Origin: Ephemerocybe angulata
Taxonomy: Eukaryota > Basidiomycota > Agaricomycetes > Agaricales > Psathyrellaceae
Assembly (NCBI GenBank): GCA_013368325.1
Contig: JAACJK010000220.1
Span: forward strand, 186,001 to 250,000
Direction of reading: 5' to 3'
Length of the DNA: 64,000 bases
The stretch's first letter is position 1. Each line of letters starts with the position of its first letter. The notes below the pieces were generated by a model that did not search any database, was not told the origin of the DNA, and was given only the letters and a program-made list of their open reading frames with translations. Made by a program: the position numbers and the translations under genes. Shown here in pieces: positions 1-11,273 of the stretch.

Positions 1-1150
1 CATCTACGAATGCATTGTCAGGTATGATGCAATGAAAATAGCGATCGAAGGACCAACCGATATTGACGATATCGCCTTCTCGCAATGGGCGCTTGTCTGG
101 GATACCGTGGCAGATGACCTCGTTGACGGACCTACAGACGCCAAAGAGGGCATAGACGCATCGTGCATACCAATGAGCATGGGACACATGGGAAATAGAT
201 GCAAGAAGACACCAACGTGCAGACAGATTTTGGGAATCCTCGGTAGTTGAGGGGAGACGGGTAGGCGTTACGCTCGATACAGGCATTGTGCACGATTTCA
301 TCCAATTCATCTGTGGTAATGCCAGGTCGGACGTGCGATGCTGCGATATCCAAAACCTCCCGAGCCAACTAGAGTAATAAGCATCAAGGGCCAATGAGTC
401 GCCGCACTCCACGGGAAAAGGTAGGAATGGGACACGAACTCGGCAAACGGTACGCATTTTCTCCTGCTCATCTGGGGGCAAGATCCGTGGGGGCTGGCCT
501 GCCTGCTTGATTTCAGACATGGGTTTACCTGTGGGTCAGGTTAATCTAGTCCACCTGCGGGCGGAAACATTTGAAAGCGGTGAGACTCTTACCAGAGATG
601 GAATAGTCAGGGCGAGGTATGTGTTCTGGAAGCTGTCTTTTGGCCGAGAGTGGGTACCATGGGTGCAGTGCTCCAGTGAACTGGTAATTGGGGAAGGGAT
701 TATAGACGCCCTCTAGAGATAGCGAAATATTGAGTTTGGTGCCCGTGATGATGAGTATACGGCGATATACCGGGGAGGGTAGAGAGCTGGCTTCCGGATT
801 TGATGAGGTCGTGAATGATCTTGTGAGTTTTCTGTGCGGAAAGGATTGGTCAAGTCTTTGGGATGAGGCATTGATAGAGTCTCTCGCACCCCTGCGTAAT
901 TGAGTGTCAACGTCAACGGCGAACCTAAAGACAATTCAGAACGCACATCCGGCCTTAAAGCATGCTTGACCACAGAAGAACGACCCTTGAATCCCAAGTC
1001 TAGTTGGTTATCAGTGGGCGTGATGAGGCTTTGTATGGCATCGACGGCGTACTTGTTACATGTGGGGCACTCTAGCCGTGACGGCGGGTTGCCATTAGGA
1101 CATGAAGAGCTCTGGCAGAGAACGACTTTGGACTCTTCGTTGGACGACAT
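1..1150 (-). CDS. MAP1: Methionine aminopeptidase 1 (5' part, runs off the left edge)
   Basis: Removes the initiator methionine from nascent cytosolic proteins at the ribosome. The ATG is at 1150-1148. The first exon carries a zf-C6H2-type zinc finger (Cys pairs in CQSSSC and CPTC), completed in the next exon by [11 protein letters not shown] linker with [16 protein letters not shown] then leads into the catalytic pita-bread domain ([19 protein letters not shown], then ICHGIPD and EGDIVNID near the window edge). The zinc finger is the hallmark of type 1 eukaryotic MetAP. Several short introns interrupt the gene, the first close to codon 33. The C-terminal half, with most metal ligands, lies outside the window, so completeness cannot be judged. 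Family assignment is secure; exact splice sites are by eye. Confidence 0.9.
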
Positions 1151-1677
1151 GATGTTATCAAGTCAAGCTGGAAAAAGAACGCCCGCGTGATGCGAGCCAG
1201 CTCGGATCGCGCTGCAAATAGACGCCAGCCGCTCTTCGACTGAGCTTCTTTTTCCCTTTACTATTTAGCAAACGTCAGCTCAGGAGCTATCAATAAGCAT
1301 TTGAGAATTAACAGTTAGTCCGACAATATTGTACTGGGGAGCAGGTGGCAGCAAGCGCCAGGGAAAATGGATACATGGTGACGATCGAGCCGGGGATTAT
1401 ATGCAGAGTGTATCAAACGGTATGAGTATGAGAAAGTGAGAAAGGGAATTTAAGTTAATGCAACGGGACGAGTAGGTAAAATAGAGAGCAATATAAGGAT
1501 CTATAGGTATCGAGAAACAGCATGCGAAGAACGAAGAAAGCAATACAGGACAGCAGACAGGTGAAGGATGTTTTTGGCCGAGCCCGGGTGAGCCTTGCAA
1601 AGGCGACAAGTGGACAAGTGAAGTGAAACGTGAGGCGAATAGCATGTTGGATGGTGGACATGGATGATGGGTTACGG
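1151..1677. other. Intergenic: MAP1 promoter side and 3' flank of the next gene
   Basis: About 530 bases with no convincing coding exon. It should hold the promoter of the leftward MAP1 gene (a pyrimidine-rich stretch near 1240-1262) and the 3' end of the leftward gene stopping at 1678. Short open frames here have no recognisable similarity. Confidence 0.5.
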
Positions 1678-2298
1678 TCAACGTGACGGCAGGACTTGCA
1701 GCATATACGCCGCCTTGGTGTCATTGCACGCCTTTCGCAAGGCTTTGAAGTGCGCGACGCCGAATATTTCGGTCAGGGCCGCTTCGTGTGCGTTGACCCA
1801 CGCAATGGGCGGAAGTCCTCGGGTGGTGCGGTACATGCCTTCTGGAAGCTGCTCCTCAAAGACGACTGTGACGATACCGGTGAGGAGGCACTGGATAAGA
1901 TGGAGGATGTCGTTGATGGGAGGGCATATTTTCCGGACAGACTCGAAAATGTCGCTATGAAAGACCATTTCCCATTGAACCCTGCGCTCGGGTGAGAAGA
2001 AAGAGCTGGCGTGGACGGGAAGGCATAATTTTAGCTTGGGCCCAGCAGGGAGGCCAACAGAGGACCGCCATATTGAGGAAGTTTCGACGGCGAAGAGGAG
2101 GCGCGAGTCGGAGGAGGGCGCGTCGGACCAATTGTGCTCGCGAATTAGCTGCTGCTTGAGAGCTTGGAACCAGCGGTGGGCACGCGCATAGGTTGCGCCC
2201 AGGGCCTCCGCTGTTGTGAGGGGGATGCGGGTGCGCTGGGCCCACTCGTCCATGTTGGCAACGTCGCTGGAGAAAACGACCTCGGGTCTTGGCGGCAT
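1678..2298 (-). CDS. Unrecognised 206-aa protein
   Basis: An intron-free frame of 206 codons from the ATG at 2298-2296 (MPPRPEVVFSSD). I do not recognise a domain. It is a mixed, apparently globular protein with a Trp-rich first half (MDEWAQRTRIPL, HRWFQALKQQL) and a hydrophobic segment near residue 135 (IQCLLTGIVTVVF). The frame stays open to 2394, but the codon there is TTG, so the extra 32 residues (with a presequence-like RRFYS) are probably not translated. It is divergent from the eIF2B-alpha gene with about 410 bases between the two starts. Its length and lack of internal stops make it a likely real gene, perhaps restricted to fungi. Confidence 0.65.
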   Translation of the reverse strand: MPPRPEVVFSSDVANMDEWAQRTRIPLTTAEALGATYARAHRWFQALKQQLIREHNWSDAPSSDSRLLFAVETSSIWRSSVGLPAGPKLKLCLPVHASSFFSPERRVQWEMVFHSDIFESVRKICPPINDILHLIQCLLTGIVTVVFEEQLPEGMYRTTRGLPPIAWVNAHEAALTEIFGVAHFKALRKACNDTKAAYMLQVLPSR

Positions 2299-2436
2299 TG
2301 TGAGGGCGGTGGTGGGGAATAAGAAAAATAATTGGGGCGGTCGCTGGTTGCTATAAAAGCGCCTGAGAACAAGGCGAGAATACGGAGCTATCAATACGGA
2401 CCAATCAGGCCCTGGGCGGGGATGGGTGCTGTTGGC

Positions 2437-2457
2437 GACGACGACGACGACGACGAC
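2437..2457. repeat. (GAC)7 microsatellite
   Basis: Seven perfect GAC units, followed to about 2490 by degenerate GGTGACGGCGGTGGCGACGG. It lies in the roughly 410-base divergent interval between the 206-aa protein gene and the eIF2B-alpha gene, outside the coding models. Confidence 0.9.
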
Positions 2458-2711
2458 GGTGACGGCGGTGGCGACGGCAGGGGCGGACGGAGGGACAGGA
2501 GGGCCAAGTCAGGGGAAGAAGGGCATGGAAGGCCCTAAGGGTATTTGTAGGTTCCTGACGGCGAAGAATAAATTGGGCGATAGGCGTCGGTCGAAAATAC
2601 ACGTGTAACAGCCATCAACTTCTCACACCTCGACGTCGTCCAACCCGTTTGCTCATCGCCAATATCGTTCTTGCTGCCATCTTTGATCGCTGCTCTTCGT
2701 CCAGATCCGCC

Positions 2712-4194
2712 ATGTTCGATATACATCAGGCCTTCCGTCGATCTCTCCAGAACCCAGAGGTGCGCCCCTGCCTCCTATCCTCCCACTTGCCTTCATGTCT
2801 TTAGATCGCCTATCCTCTCGCAGCGATCATAGCCCTCACAGAGCTCATCGAAAACTCAGATGGTACGCTCGTCCGCCTTCTCCAGCGGCCAGCCATGAAC
2901 TCCTCGTTTCTCAGCCGGCACCATGTTCGAGCTCGTCAACGCCATCAGGCAGGGCGCAGAGACCCTCAAGTCCAAGCTCGAGAATCCCATTGGTGTCGAC
3001 GCCGGCTGCGAGCTCTTCATCGCATTCGTGACCCTGTTCCACCATGAGTCGCTCGTATGTCTCTCTCGTTCCAATCCGGGCACGACACTCACATCGCGTC
3101 TATGATCATAGACCCTCACCGATCTCAAACGAGAGCTTATCCGGCAGGGGCAGAAGTATGCTGAAGAAGCAATGACATATCGCAAGAAGATTGCAGAGCT
3201 TACCGTTGGCTTCATCAAAGACGGCTCAGTTGTATGTTTGGTCTTCTTCTCTATCCTTTATCTCACTTTACCCTGCCATGCTAGATACTCACACACTCTC
3301 ATTCGAGGGTCGTTATGCAAACCCTGCTTCTTGCTCACCAGCACAAACGGATATCTGGTACGAAAATCGCCCTTCCCTGTCGACGCTTGTCGCTCAGCTT
3401 TCTTCGCTTCAGTCTTCGTGACAGAAGCCCGTCCTCGGGGTCTTGGGTTCGTCCGCATTGCGCTTTCTCTCGTAACTCTTATTCACAATAACCTGCATAT
3501 CAGTTTAAAAACAGCCGAAGCCTTGATCGCTGCTGGTGTGCCGTGCACTGTCGTCCTGGATTCCGCGGTCGCCTACGTCATGGACAAAGTAGACTTTGTG
3601 CTCGTTGGCTCGGAGGCAGTTGTTGAGAGCGGAGGCCTCGTCAATGCGGTGGGCAGCAATCAGATAGCCATCATCGCTCGGGCGGCGAAGAAACCGTTCT
3701 ATGCCCTTGCGGAAAGGTGAGTGCAGCCGTCCTCAAGGTTTCATCGATAATATTCATTCATCTCATCGTCATGGTCTTAGCTACAAATTCCATCGCCTTT
3801 TCCCGCTATCGCAATACGATCTGCCAAGCCACAACTCCAAAATCCTTTCATTTTCCTCCCCATCTCGGCCTACGCGTTCCGCGTCGATCAGCAGACCAGC
3901 TGAGGATACCACGACTGCCTCCGACCCTCCAACAGCATCGGCTTCTACAAATGATACGGAACCTACGTCCTCCACGAGCATCACTCAACAACAAATCTGT
4001 AAAACCAACCCTCATGTGGATTATACCAGGTCAGTTGCAGCGTGCATTCTTGCTCTCGTTCATTCTCCGTATCTGAGCTTTTTTATCTTTCTTCGACTCC
4101 CAGGCCAGATTTAATTTCACTTGTCTTCTCCGATGTGGGAAGTTTGACGCCTGAGGGCGTCAGTCAGTACCTCGTTGGTATGTTCGCTGGCTGA
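2712..4194 (+). CDS. GCN3: Translation initiation factor eIF2B subunit alpha
   Basis: Regulatory subunit of the eIF2B guanine-nucleotide exchange factor, which senses phosphorylated eIF2. The ATG is at 2712 (MFDIHQAFRRSLQNPE). Nine exons read through the family signature: ENSDAGTMFELVNAIRQGAE, NPIGVDAGCELF, the Rossmann-like core VTEARPRGLGLKTAEAL, then VLVGSEAVVESGGLVNAVGS, FYALAESYKFHRLFPLSQYD, and the C-terminus VDYTRPDLISLVFSDVG up to the stop at 4192-4194. Introns are very short; the one at 3358-3397 is only 40 nt. A Ser/Thr-rich insertion lies before VDYTRPDLI, as usual in fungi. The assignment is firm; the frame changes at each intron were checked against conserved residues. Confidence 0.93.
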
Positions 4195-5176
4195 GGCGGA
4201 GTCATCGGCGCCTCTATCTGTAAAATTAACCCCGTGAGCTCTGGCCTCTTCACGATGAGATTGACGCGATTACTGATTATCTTTCCTTGCTCTCCGCACC
4301 AAGAGAAGCCTAGGCTTCCGACTTGTATCCATCACGCAATACATATAAAGAAATGAGATAACGACGTGCCATTTCCGACGTAGAGGTTACCGCAAGTGTA
4401 TAGATGAAGACACTTGTGCGGTCTTTCTTTCAACTGTGAGATACATCATTAAACCTGTAATCTGGCGTTCATGACGTGCTCATGGCTCTACTGGCTATGC
4501 GAGGTAGAGTATGGATCTCGCATTTAGGCGCTTAAGATGAATCCTACAGTTGGGAGAATACCTTTTGCGCCTGCCGCTTTCGTCTTGTCTATAACCCGAG
4601 CTTTTCTCAGCGTCGGCGGAAACGCATGACGACATGATCGCGAGCGTCCGCCTTGAGGCTTGGGCCAATCGATTCTATCTTGTTTGGAGATCTCATCTCC
4701 TCTCCTTCTCCTTTGAATTTAGGCCAGATCATTGGTCGACACATCCTTTGGGTAACGGTCCGTATTTTGGGTTTTTAGAGTTTTAGCACATTAACACAGG
4801 TTACAGGTTCTTAAGATAACGCCCATAGCCCAGATCTTGGCAATGGACATAAAGGTCTCTCGAAAGCCCAATTTCGGTCTCAATATAGCCGCAGGCTGGT
4901 TACATACCCATTCATTACTCTTTGATATCTTCCTTGCTCTGCACGAAAAGCGGACCGATAGATGGTCGATCTATTTACCGCCGAAACGGTGGACAACCTG
5001 CGGGTTCTGCTGCACTTCGATGAGGTATAAAATGCGCGCGGAATTTTGGGAGATTGCTTCAGTTCAAATCCTCACACCACATCCACCCAGTCTCGCATCC
5101 CGCGATTATTGTTCCTCTCCTCCAGTCAGCGCACCCTACTACACCCACCTTTCCCCTCAAACTACTTCCCCTTACG
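4195..5176. other. Gene-poor interval between GCN3 and Cys/His copy A
   Basis: About 980 bases without a convincing exon. It is more AT-rich than the flanking exons. A 164-codon open frame starting at 4837 overlaps the promoter and introns of the next gene and is judged spurious. The right end holds the TATA box of copy A. Confidence 0.5.
5026..5032 (+). promoter_or_regulatory. TATA box upstream of Cys/His copy A
   Basis: TATAAAA followed directly by TGCGCGCGG, about 145 bases before the ATG at 5177. A near-identical 12-mer (TTTAAAATGCGC, minus strand, 11366-11377) sits upstream of copy B. Confidence 0.5.
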
Positions 5177-5757
5177 ATGTGCCGGTGGCGCCAGTACGCA
5201 TCCTTTGTCCGCTTTGCTGCCTCTCAGCAGTTCATCAATACATTGGGTACCTTTTCAGGATCCAGGATACCTACACTCCTTGCACCCACAGTTTCCGAAT
5301 GGTACGTCTAAATGGCTTGATATCTACTTGACGCCACAACTGACTGTATTCGTCTCGATTTAGGCAGACACAATGGTAAGTCTTTTGTGACACGGGAGTG
5401 TATGTAAAGGGATGTCCAACTGATCGACGTCACTTAAAGATCCAGTGCGACGATCGCTACTGTAAATTCAGTTCTACCCATCCTGCCGACTGCGGTCCAG
5501 AGTGCAGAACGACTTGTTGGCAGTAGTGGGTGTCCCGATTGCTCTTCGAACTCGATGGTCTGCGTATTGATTCGCACCCTCTTTTGCAAATCACAGTCGC
5601 CAATTTCCTGAGCAGATAAGTGAGTATCGTTCCACACTAACCTTGTCGAATCTTCGTTGAACCTGCTCCTTCTTTACGTATAGACCGCTCCTTGAACAGG
5701 CTATGCCCTAATTGTCAAGCGGCTGCACCAGGCGGAGGCGTGGGCCGGGGCGCTTGA
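5177..5757 (+). CDS. Small Cys/His-rich protein, copy A (putative zinc-binding)
   Basis: An 83-aa protein from six exons: 5177-5193, 5259-5301, 5364-5375, 5440-5522, 5597-5619 and 5684-5757 (252 nt, 84 codons with stop). Its Cys/His ligands are C2, C14, H16, C27, C32, H38, C42, C46, C50 and a final CPNC at 67-70, with short signatures MCRWR, YTPCTH, CKFSSTH and RQFPEQ. No signal peptide or membrane segment is visible. Copies B (10881-11273) and C (54962-55287) share the ligand order at the same residue numbers through H38. I recall similar short proteins from other agaricomycetes, without known function. Zinc binding is inferred from ligand spacing only. A long unspliced frame across the region is misleading, because it reads through introns. 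Confidence 0.75.
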
Positions 5758-7038
5758 TGTAGGCGCCGGTACAGAGTGGATATGGGCGTTTTGGGCGGCA
5801 TTGATACCTGTTATTCCGACCCGCCCTTCTTAGACATAGAGTTAGTTAATTATTCGTCGATCTTGTACATCGTCACTTTTGGGAAGCTTTTGGCATAGAT
5901 TGGTTGCTCTTCAACGGAACATAGTGCCGGAAGGATGACATACAAGGTCCGAATGACGCTTCTGCGTACTCGACAGGCAGCTAATGGCACAAACGGAGGA
6001 AGGGAGCTGCAAGGCGGGGTTGAGACATACATGCTGCAGCCTCGAGCAACTGCCAAGTCGACCCCACACAGCTCAGCCTTTAGCGATCCTGTGATTATGG
6101 CAGGTAGATGGGAAAAACGCTCCCGCGATACATGATAAGAAAATCCGCGACGCAATGGCGGCTTTATGGCAGAGGGAGACGGTTGTATGCACGGTGATAA
6201 TTTCTAGCCGCGCCGGAAGAGAGTTATGAGGGTATCGTCGGCTAGACTAGGGCGTAGTAGTAAAATGAGGGCCTAGCGAAGCGCCGCGGCTCAGCTGACA
6301 CGGGTCTGAGGGTGAGCCTCTGGTCTCCCAACAATATGTGGCACAGGTGATCGTGCTGATATGGAGGAGTCCTACATGGAGCTACCTACTGTTGTGTTTA
6401 TTGCTCAGCTTCAAGGAAGCGTTTATGGCACGTTCCCTGCCCCTCATGTTGAAGCGGTGCAGACGCTTTGGCAGAGGGGGCACCATACAACGTTGCAATT
6501 GGCCGCTGCTTTACCGAGGTTCCATGTGTTCGCGATATGTGGAAGATCCGGGACCAGGAGAGGCCTCCTGATTTTGTTTCCTCGGAAATAGGGAGCGTAT
6601 TTTTGGGAAGAATAGTTGAAAATGGGAATGTGGAATCATGGAGATGGTCTCATCCCCTAGGATGGCGCAGGAGACCCGATAAAGAGGGCGAAATGATCCA
6701 CAAGAAGTCATGAATGACGATTTCCGCACTGTGGTGGTTCTTCTGGGCCCCTAGCAAGAACTTAGACATGTTTGGCGGAGAGAGGAGAGCGCTGGACACC
6801 TAGATGGCGGAAGGCTGAGAGCCGATGACTAAGCAATCCAGATCTGGAGGCCCCGATCTTTGAGCGGAAAAGGAAGGTGCACTGATGGAATGGACGACTT
6901 GAACTTGCAGCTTTCACCGATACGACGACCTCGGTCGACACCTTCCGCTCACACAAGTCTTCTCTGCTTTGTCTATTGTCGCCGGACGACTGGTCCCATA
7001 ATTCTATCTCCTGGCTCCTGGGCTTCTAGGTCCTGTTG
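5758..7038. other. Gene-poor interval before the cyclin gene
   Basis: About 1.28 kb. Short open frames on both strands (for example 5850-6155 minus and 6338-6591 plus) have no recognisable similarity and no matching splice sites. The right end must contain the cyclin promoter. I see no RNA gene or repeat. Confidence 0.5.
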
Positions 7039-8411
7039 ATGTCGACCACAGCAGCCTCGCAGTGGCTTTTCCCATTGAGCGCACTTGATCACACCCCCTC
7101 CGCTTGTTCTCTGGACAAGGAGTTATATGACCGGGCACGCGGTGTTGAGTTCCTGTTCCGCCTGGGCTCATCGTTACAGCTGTGCGTTCCATATTCAGGT
7201 CTCTACTTTCCGAGTTCGGCTGATATGGCCTTTCATTCAGCCCAACCTCTGCGCTTTGCACTGCTGCAACATGGTTCCATAGGTTTTATATGAGGTACTC
7301 GATGGAAGAGTTTCATCGGCAGGTGTGTGACAATAGTCTTTCTTGCTCATTTGTCTTATACTGTTTTCGGGTAGGATGTTGCTGCGACGTGCATCTTTCT
7401 TGCCACGAAGACTGAGGAATGTGGGCGCAAACTCATAGACGTTGCGAGGATCTATCAAACCAAGGTCCCGAGCGTGAACGTTGACCCAAAACAATTTACA
7501 GAGGAGAGTCAGGTACGCATGCGCACGTTGACAGGCCCTCATACATCAGTTCTTTCTCATTTTCGATCGTTACAGGAGGTTAATGAACGGAGTGCAGCTA
7601 TCTTGTCCACCGAAGAGGTGCTTTTAGAGGCTTTGTGCTTTGACTTCTTTGTCGAGAGTCCTCATGCCGAACTGGTGGACCTCTTTGAGAAATGTGACAG
7701 CCCTGTACCTGTCCAAGAGTTTGCGTGGAGCCTTGCTCACGATTCGTGGGTCTCTCTTATCAGCTCGCACCACGACAGGATTTAACTCCGAGCGATGTGC
7801 AGGTATCGGACACCACTGTGCATCCTATATCCACCGAAGATCATTGCTACGGCTTGCTATGTGCTGGCTCAGCGTATCTTTGACGGCCCGAATTCCCCCT
7901 CTCTCGATGCCAGGATTTCCGCTACGTCACCTGCATCTCATTTACCAACTCCCCCATCACACAAACCTCCTTCGCCCGATGCAACACGCGTCGTTGTTGA
8001 GAGATACGCGTTTGATGAACTTGAGCTAGTTTCCATCGGAGGTCAGCATCCACCCCTCGCCGAATGGGAAAAATCGCTCACCTCGCCTTGCATAGACGCA
8101 CTCGGCCTTCTGCTGGAATTCTACGGGTCCCAGGATATTGAATCCACCTTCCCGTATCTGGCAAACATTGTCGCCGTAAGGCCCCAGCCTCTTCTCCACA
8201 TGCATGCATCTGACTGTAGTCCCAGGTCCCACCTCCTACTAAAACTACCCCCCGCCCTCGACTTTATGTCCCAGCTACTCAGATCAACGCACCTCCTCAA
8301 TCAATAACGAACGGTGGACCATCTCCTAGCGATTCTCTTGGCCGAACTCCCAACTCGACACACGGTGGACATAGTCCTGATCCTACTCCTGCAAGTTCTC
8401 AAAACGCGTAA
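7039..8411 (+). CDS. Transcription-type cyclin (cyclin K/T, Ctk2/Pch1-like)
   Basis: Probable regulatory subunit of a CDK acting on the RNA polymerase II C-terminal domain. Seven exons (7039-7181, 7241-7322, 7375-7512, 7576-7745, 7803-8041, 8096-8175, 8220-8411) give 347 aa. The N-terminal cyclin box contains RGVEFLFRLGSSLQLP, TAATWFHRFYMRYSMEEF and DVAATCIFLATKTEECGRKL. The second cyclin fold follows (STEEVLLEALCFDFFVESPH, YRTPLCILYPPKIIATACYV). A Pro/Ser/Thr-rich tail ends at the TAA at 8409-8411. The first-exon start ATG is at 7039; the TTG just before it is not needed. Whether it partners a Cdk9- or Ctk1-type kinase cannot be told here. It is convergent with the next gene, with 80 bases between the stops. 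Confidence 0.85.
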
Positions 8412-8491
8412 CATAGTCTAGAGACCCAATGCTATATACCTACATAATTATAATGTCATATTTGTATCATACCACAGAGGTTGTATATTTC

Positions 8492-10310
8492 CTATGTTAA
8501 CCAGTTCCCAACCATTGCCGCCTCCTCCCCATGTGTCCCCGGCTCATAGAAGACTTGCACGACATACGGATATACCTCTAGTGGATCCTGGTAGTCCGGA
8601 GTCTCCAGCTCCCGTTGGCTCCGGCTTCCCTCGGTCAGTGTGTCCCTCAGCCAATCCATGACGGTCGGGTAGGACCCTTTCTTGGTGGGCGAGTAGATGT
8701 TGGGCTCGTATACACATTCTCCCTGGGTAAAGGAGTAAACGCTAGGGAGTGCCCCTGCCGATTCTTCAGAACTCTCTATTGGGAATGGGAGACGTCAGTC
8801 CTCGAAATCAAACTGTGGCTGAAGAATCTGTGTCGAACCTATGCTGCTCCCTCCCCAATCAGAGACCGACTCCTCCGGATCCAGTACGTGATGAGGTAGC
8901 CTAGGAGGATGGATATTCACGTTACGCTTGAAGAAGGGAGCGGGGACCTACGGGAAAGAAGACATATCATGAGAATTCTTTCACTCCTCTTCCGACTCCA
9001 CGTCCATCAAATAAAGTGCCACCACGGTTTCCTCGTCGTAGGCCGCCAGAAAGTCGTATATGGTGCACGGGGCTAGGTAGCAAGATGCATCATACTCTTC
9101 ACTTACATGGCGAGGTTTGTAGCCACCCTCGATGCCCATGGCAGAGATGGTCCAGAACGTGAGCATTTCCACGATTGTTGGAACAGTGTTGTTGTGGGGG
9201 ATAGCGGGGCTTGTGAAGGCGGCGGAATAACCTGCGTAAACATGATAAGGCTCGATCTACAGTAACTGTTATCGTAAAGATGTCATACCTGGTGTGAAGA
9301 CTCCGAAGACCCAGTGCGTGTAAGAGGTAACGACAAAGTAATGTATCTTCTCCCGAGCACAGCAGTCCCATAGCTAGAGAGATCGCAGTTAGTGAGGTTT
9401 AAGTGATCGACTAAGACAAGGGAGCAACCCACTTTAGCCCATAGCCGATCCTTGGATTCTGGAAGTGCCTCTGGGAAGGTATCACCTGGGACCATGAACG
9501 GAGGGAACTAGCGGAAATGACAGTCAGCTGAGGTGCGGCATAGATTATTTAAGAACGGCGTTCTCACTTCGCGACTGTTCGCAAACTCTTCCAGATCTCG
9601 TTGGGTTGCGATCCATGGCGGCTGGATCGCAACTAGCATCCTGCGGTCCTCCGATGCCCTCAGGTCTCTCGCGGTGGGGCGAGCGTTGAGGGTCTGCGTC
9701 AATGACCAGGTATAATACGTGAATATATCGTGATCTGGCTCGGAGTGCGAGGGACGGCCAGCCTGAAATGACCATGCCTGGGTTTCAGGGATGGAGAGGT
9801 GAAGAATCCTTTTGACGGTTGCAAAGGGAAAGCGGTCGACCCAAGGGATAAGACTATAGTAGACTCAGAACTAAGCGCCTTGCTTTTTAACAAAGGAGCT
9901 TACTGCCACATACCGATGCAGGTGATCTGGCCGCGCATCTAGGTTACATCTGAACTTTCCTTGTAATCGCGCAGGTATGCTAAATGCATCCTTCGCTGCT
10001 CCGACTCGGGTAGCAGGCACAAGAGAGTCTAGGCCTGGATTGGGCAGGTTAGAGTCGTTAGTGCACAGGAAAAGGCTGGGCGCTTACAGCTGTGAACTGC
10101 AGACCAGACCTCATCTTCAAGTCCACACATATGATCAAACCGACGGTAGGTTTCTGGTCGCACCGATAGTCGGTTGGCATGGCTGGCGTGGCCCTCCGGT
10201 GGAAGGATGGTATCGTTTTCCCGATAGGAGAGTGATGGAAGGACGCTGTCTCTCATGTATTGGCGGAGGTTAGCGATCCCGCTCGCTTGGATTCTGAAGA
10301 GGAAGGACAT
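8492..10310 (-). CDS. Unknown conserved agaricomycete-type protein
   Basis: Multi-exon gene on the minus strand from ATG 10310 (MSFLFRIQASG) to TAG 8494-8492. Exons read in order: RQYMRDSVLPSLSYREND; RLQGKFRCNLDARPDH; WVDRFPFATVKRILHLSIPE and FTYYTWSLTQTLNARPTARD; PPFMVPGDTFPEALPESKDR; LWDCCAREKIHYFVVTSYTH followed by WVFGVFTPGYSAAFTSPAIP; VEMLTFWTISAMGIEGGYKP; then acidic exons (VLDPEESVSDWGGSS) and a tail with YPTVMDWLRDTL and VQVFYEPG. I recall the LWD...HYFVVTSY..WVFGVF core from unannotated agaricomycete proteins, but no domain name. There is no signal peptide. An open frame at 10361-10708 might supply extra 5' exons, so the start is uncertain. The function is unknown. Confidence 0.7.
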
Positions 10311-10880
10311 TATTAGTGGTGGTGAAGTAGGAAATAAGGGGAGCCAGTCAAGGGATCCACCTAGATCATGTTCGTCTTTATATCGACAACGTTGTGTACA
10401 TGATATACCTTATGCTCTTCCTGTTGTAATAGAGAATACAAAGGGACTCTTATGAAGATGTGGTGGTCGTCTTCGATACTTTGGGTAGACCTTCCATGGC
10501 AGTCAAGAACAAGCCGCAATTTCCAAGTTTGGAATAAAGCCGCAACAACGCGTCGCGACGCGGTTACGCGATCAAGCAAAGAACCCGACGTAGCATAGGC
10601 AATAAGAGGACTCGAAGCTTGAAAAATCGTCATAAGCATGGTATAGCATAACAGTGGTGTAACAAAGGGGTGAGTGCTAGTGAACGAAGTGAATAGGATA
10701 CAGTACAATAGATCATTAATATAGGAGATGTCCGAAGGATACGCGTAGAATTATAGGGGCCCATCAATATTAACCGAATCCAATCATGCCAAGGAGAGCC
10801 AAAACCAAAACCCATTAACTAAAAGAGGACCGGACCCGCGGTGGTGCTTGGAGTAGTCGCTAAGAAGCCGACTGTGTCGT
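10311..10880. other. Interval between the unknown gene and Cys/His copy B
   Basis: About 570 bases. A 115-codon minus-strand frame (10361-10708) could be a 5' extension of the gene starting at 10310, but I found no donor with the right phase except a weak one inside it. It looks less GC-rich than nearby exons. Otherwise nothing is recognisable. Confidence 0.4.
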
Positions 10881-11273
10881 CTACTGCCTAGATGCAATAG
10901 GAGACGGAGGCGGCTTGCCAATAGGGCCTCCCAATTTTTTGATGTGAATGCAGTTGGGGCAACATGCTGGGCTAACCCGGATTGGGTTTTTCACCGGGGT
11001 TGCCATCAGTCGGACGCACTGCGAGTTGCGGCAGCCTATACGCAATGGAGGTTAAGCTCAAGCAGAGGCCGGCAAGGAGGGCACTCACCGACAGGATGTG
11101 CGTGGCGGGTGCTAAACAAACAGTTTGCGCGCAGACAGTCCACAGTGCGCGTCGCCATTTCCACAAAGTGGAAGCACTGGGTGTGGTAGCGTCCGTCGAT
11201 GATCTGACGACATATAATAAGTCAGAATGCCACGAGTAAGGGTGCTGGCAGCGGAACGCACGTTGTGGCACAT
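10881..11273 (-). CDS. Small Cys/His-rich protein, copy B (putative zinc-binding)
   Basis: A 93-aa protein from three exons (11262-11273, 11089-11203, 10881-11035; 282 nt). The first exon encodes only MCHN. Ligands are C2, C14, H16, C27, C32, H38, C44, C49 and CCPNC at 67-71. Signatures are YHTQCFH, DCLRANC and CLFSTRH. Residues C2, C14, H16, C27, C32, S35 and H38 have exactly the same numbers as in copies A and C. The C-terminal tail is Pro/Lys-rich. No signal peptide is seen. The function is unknown; a structural zinc role is inferred. The exon lengths sum to whole codons and both introns are GT-AG and 53-58 nt. Confidence 0.72.

Noticed and set aside
2298..2394. N-terminal extension with a presequence-like RRFYS in the 206-aa protein
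   Set aside because: The codon at 2394 is TTG, not ATG; the ATG at 2298 is the first proper start.
5054..5070. tRNA B-box-like GTTCAAATCC (and a similar GGTTCAAGTCC near 55405)
   Set aside because: No A box or cloverleaf arms at the right distance; both lie in promoters of Cys/His genes.
4837..5331. 164-codon plus frame over copy A
   Set aside because: It reads through promoter and introns of the Cys/His gene; only the YTPCTHSFRM part coincides with a real exon.
9080..9115. Possible 34-nt intron (GTAAGTGAAG...CTACCTAG) in the unknown gene
   Set aside because: Removing it leads to an early stop, it is shorter than any other intron here and lacks a branch site; reading through joins to the downstream exons.
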